From positions 1-62,966 of the forward strand of contig JADBYQ010000019.1 in the NCBI GenBank assembly GCA_020402945.1: a stretch of 62,966 bases of DNA, given 5' to 3'. Numbering within the stretch: position 1 is the stretch's first letter; each line of letters begins with the position of its first letter. The notes beneath the pieces were generated by a model, which was not told where the DNA came from, searched no databases, and saw only the letters and a list, made by a program, of their open reading frames with translations. Source of the DNA: Cytophagales bacterium (GTDB lineage: Bacteria > Bacteroidota > Bacteroidia > Cytophagales > Cyclobacteriaceae). The position numbers were made by a program, and so were the translations under genes. This document shows, in pieces, positions 62,759 through 62,966 of this stretch.

Positions 62759-62790
62759 GGCGGTCCTTATCGCGGACTGCCTTCTTTTCT
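62759..62790 (+). terminator. intrinsic terminator after comB
   Basis: GGCGGTCC pairs with GGACTGCC (one G-U position) around a 7-nt loop and is followed by TTCTTTTCT. It starts 18 bp after the comB stop. Confidence 0.65.
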
Positions 62791-62902
62791 AAATTCTTTT
62801 CAAATGCTTCCTGTTTTCCGCACTCGACCAAAAACATGATGTAAGTGGCTGATACTCAAATAGCGTTTTTTGAAATTGGGTGTTGCATGGCTATTTTTAG
62901 GT

Positions 62903-62966
62903 ATGTTCCTAAGAAAAATAAAGAATCGATCGGGTATTAGTTCTGTACAAATAATTTCAAAGGCCA
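62903..62966 (+). mobile_element. 5' end of an IS1634-family transposase gene (cut by window edge)
   Basis: The frame starting at ATG 62903 reads MFLRKIKNRSGISSVQIISK to the window end. This closely resembles the opening of IS1634-type (IS4 superfamily) DDE transposases of Bacteroidota, whose N-termini read like MFIRKxKNKSGSxSVQVI. Only 21 codons are visible, so the catalytic DDE residues and the right end cannot be seen. The left end of the element should fall between the comB terminator and this ATG (62791-62902); I could not fix its inverted repeat. Confidence 0.6.

Overview
The window reads as a chromosomal segment of a Bacteroidota bacterium, most likely order Cytophagales. The support is internal. 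Several genes are preceded by the Bacteroidota -7 promoter motif TAnnTTTG, two of them with TTG exactly 19 nt further upstream. The cbb3 oxidase has a fused CcoN-CcoO subunit and a mono-heme CcoP. Many genes belong to families common in this phylum (DUF4421, DUF3667, head-GIN/DUF2807, PD40-OmpA). No tRNA, rRNA, CRISPR array or replication origin was seen. No gap between genes exceeds about 300 bases.

Layout. 0.1-8.4 kb is a composite efflux locus: an RND permease (+) meets, tail to tail, a four-gene minus-strand operon (adaptor, MacB-type permease without ATPase domain, TolC-like channel, second adaptor). 8.6-20.9 kb holds envelope and housekeeping genes: an LpxL-type acyltransferase, a BamA-type barrel, SixA, a predicted Zn-dependent S1/P1-phospholipase C-like domain fused to an outer-membrane barrel, an AI-2E-type permease, a CPBP protease, a CsgG-like lipid-envelope protein, a K+ channel, a DUF4421 protein and HslU. 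21-23 kb is a small accessory island (AAA/DUF4143 ATPase and a VapBC toxin-antitoxin pair) between hslU and lon. 23-31 kb carries lon, an OmpA-PD40 protein, an ABC-F protein, a SUI1/eIF1-like factor and a J-domain protein. 31-42 kb is the micro-aerobic respiration cluster: ccoI-ccoS and ccoNO-ccoQ-ccoP-ccoG-ccoH plus a SafE-like gene, bracketed by two tandem-domain universal stress proteins. Crp/Fnr-type dyads lie upstream of ccoNO and of one stress gene. 42-50 kb has two MFS transporters, a head-GIN protein, lysoplasmalogenase, prfB with a programmed +1 frameshift, Uma2, a cobalamin adenosyltransferase and an orphan LolD/MacB-type ATPase. 50-62.7 kb has NRDE/TANGO2, DUF3667, RNase HII, Nudix, MATE, thioesterase, M24 peptidase, PlsC, GatC, a 991-residue membrane-TPR protein, GcvT, a TPR protein and ComB. 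At the right edge an IS1634-like transposase begins.

How the parts fit. The cbb3 genes form a complete synthesis and assembly set: catalytic subunits, copper-importing P-ATPase, ferredoxin-like CcoG, and FixH. The stress genes may share Crp/Fnr-type control with them. The efflux locus may let an ABC-type and an RND-type pump share one TolC. The MacB-type permease lacks an ATPase next to it, while a lone ATPase of the right family sits about 42 kb away. The strongest candidate for something undescribed is the 626-residue protein at 11422-13302. It keeps the W1/H6 and HxxxDx5H zinc-site geometry of S1/P1 nucleases but continues into a C-terminal barrel-like half ending in Phe.
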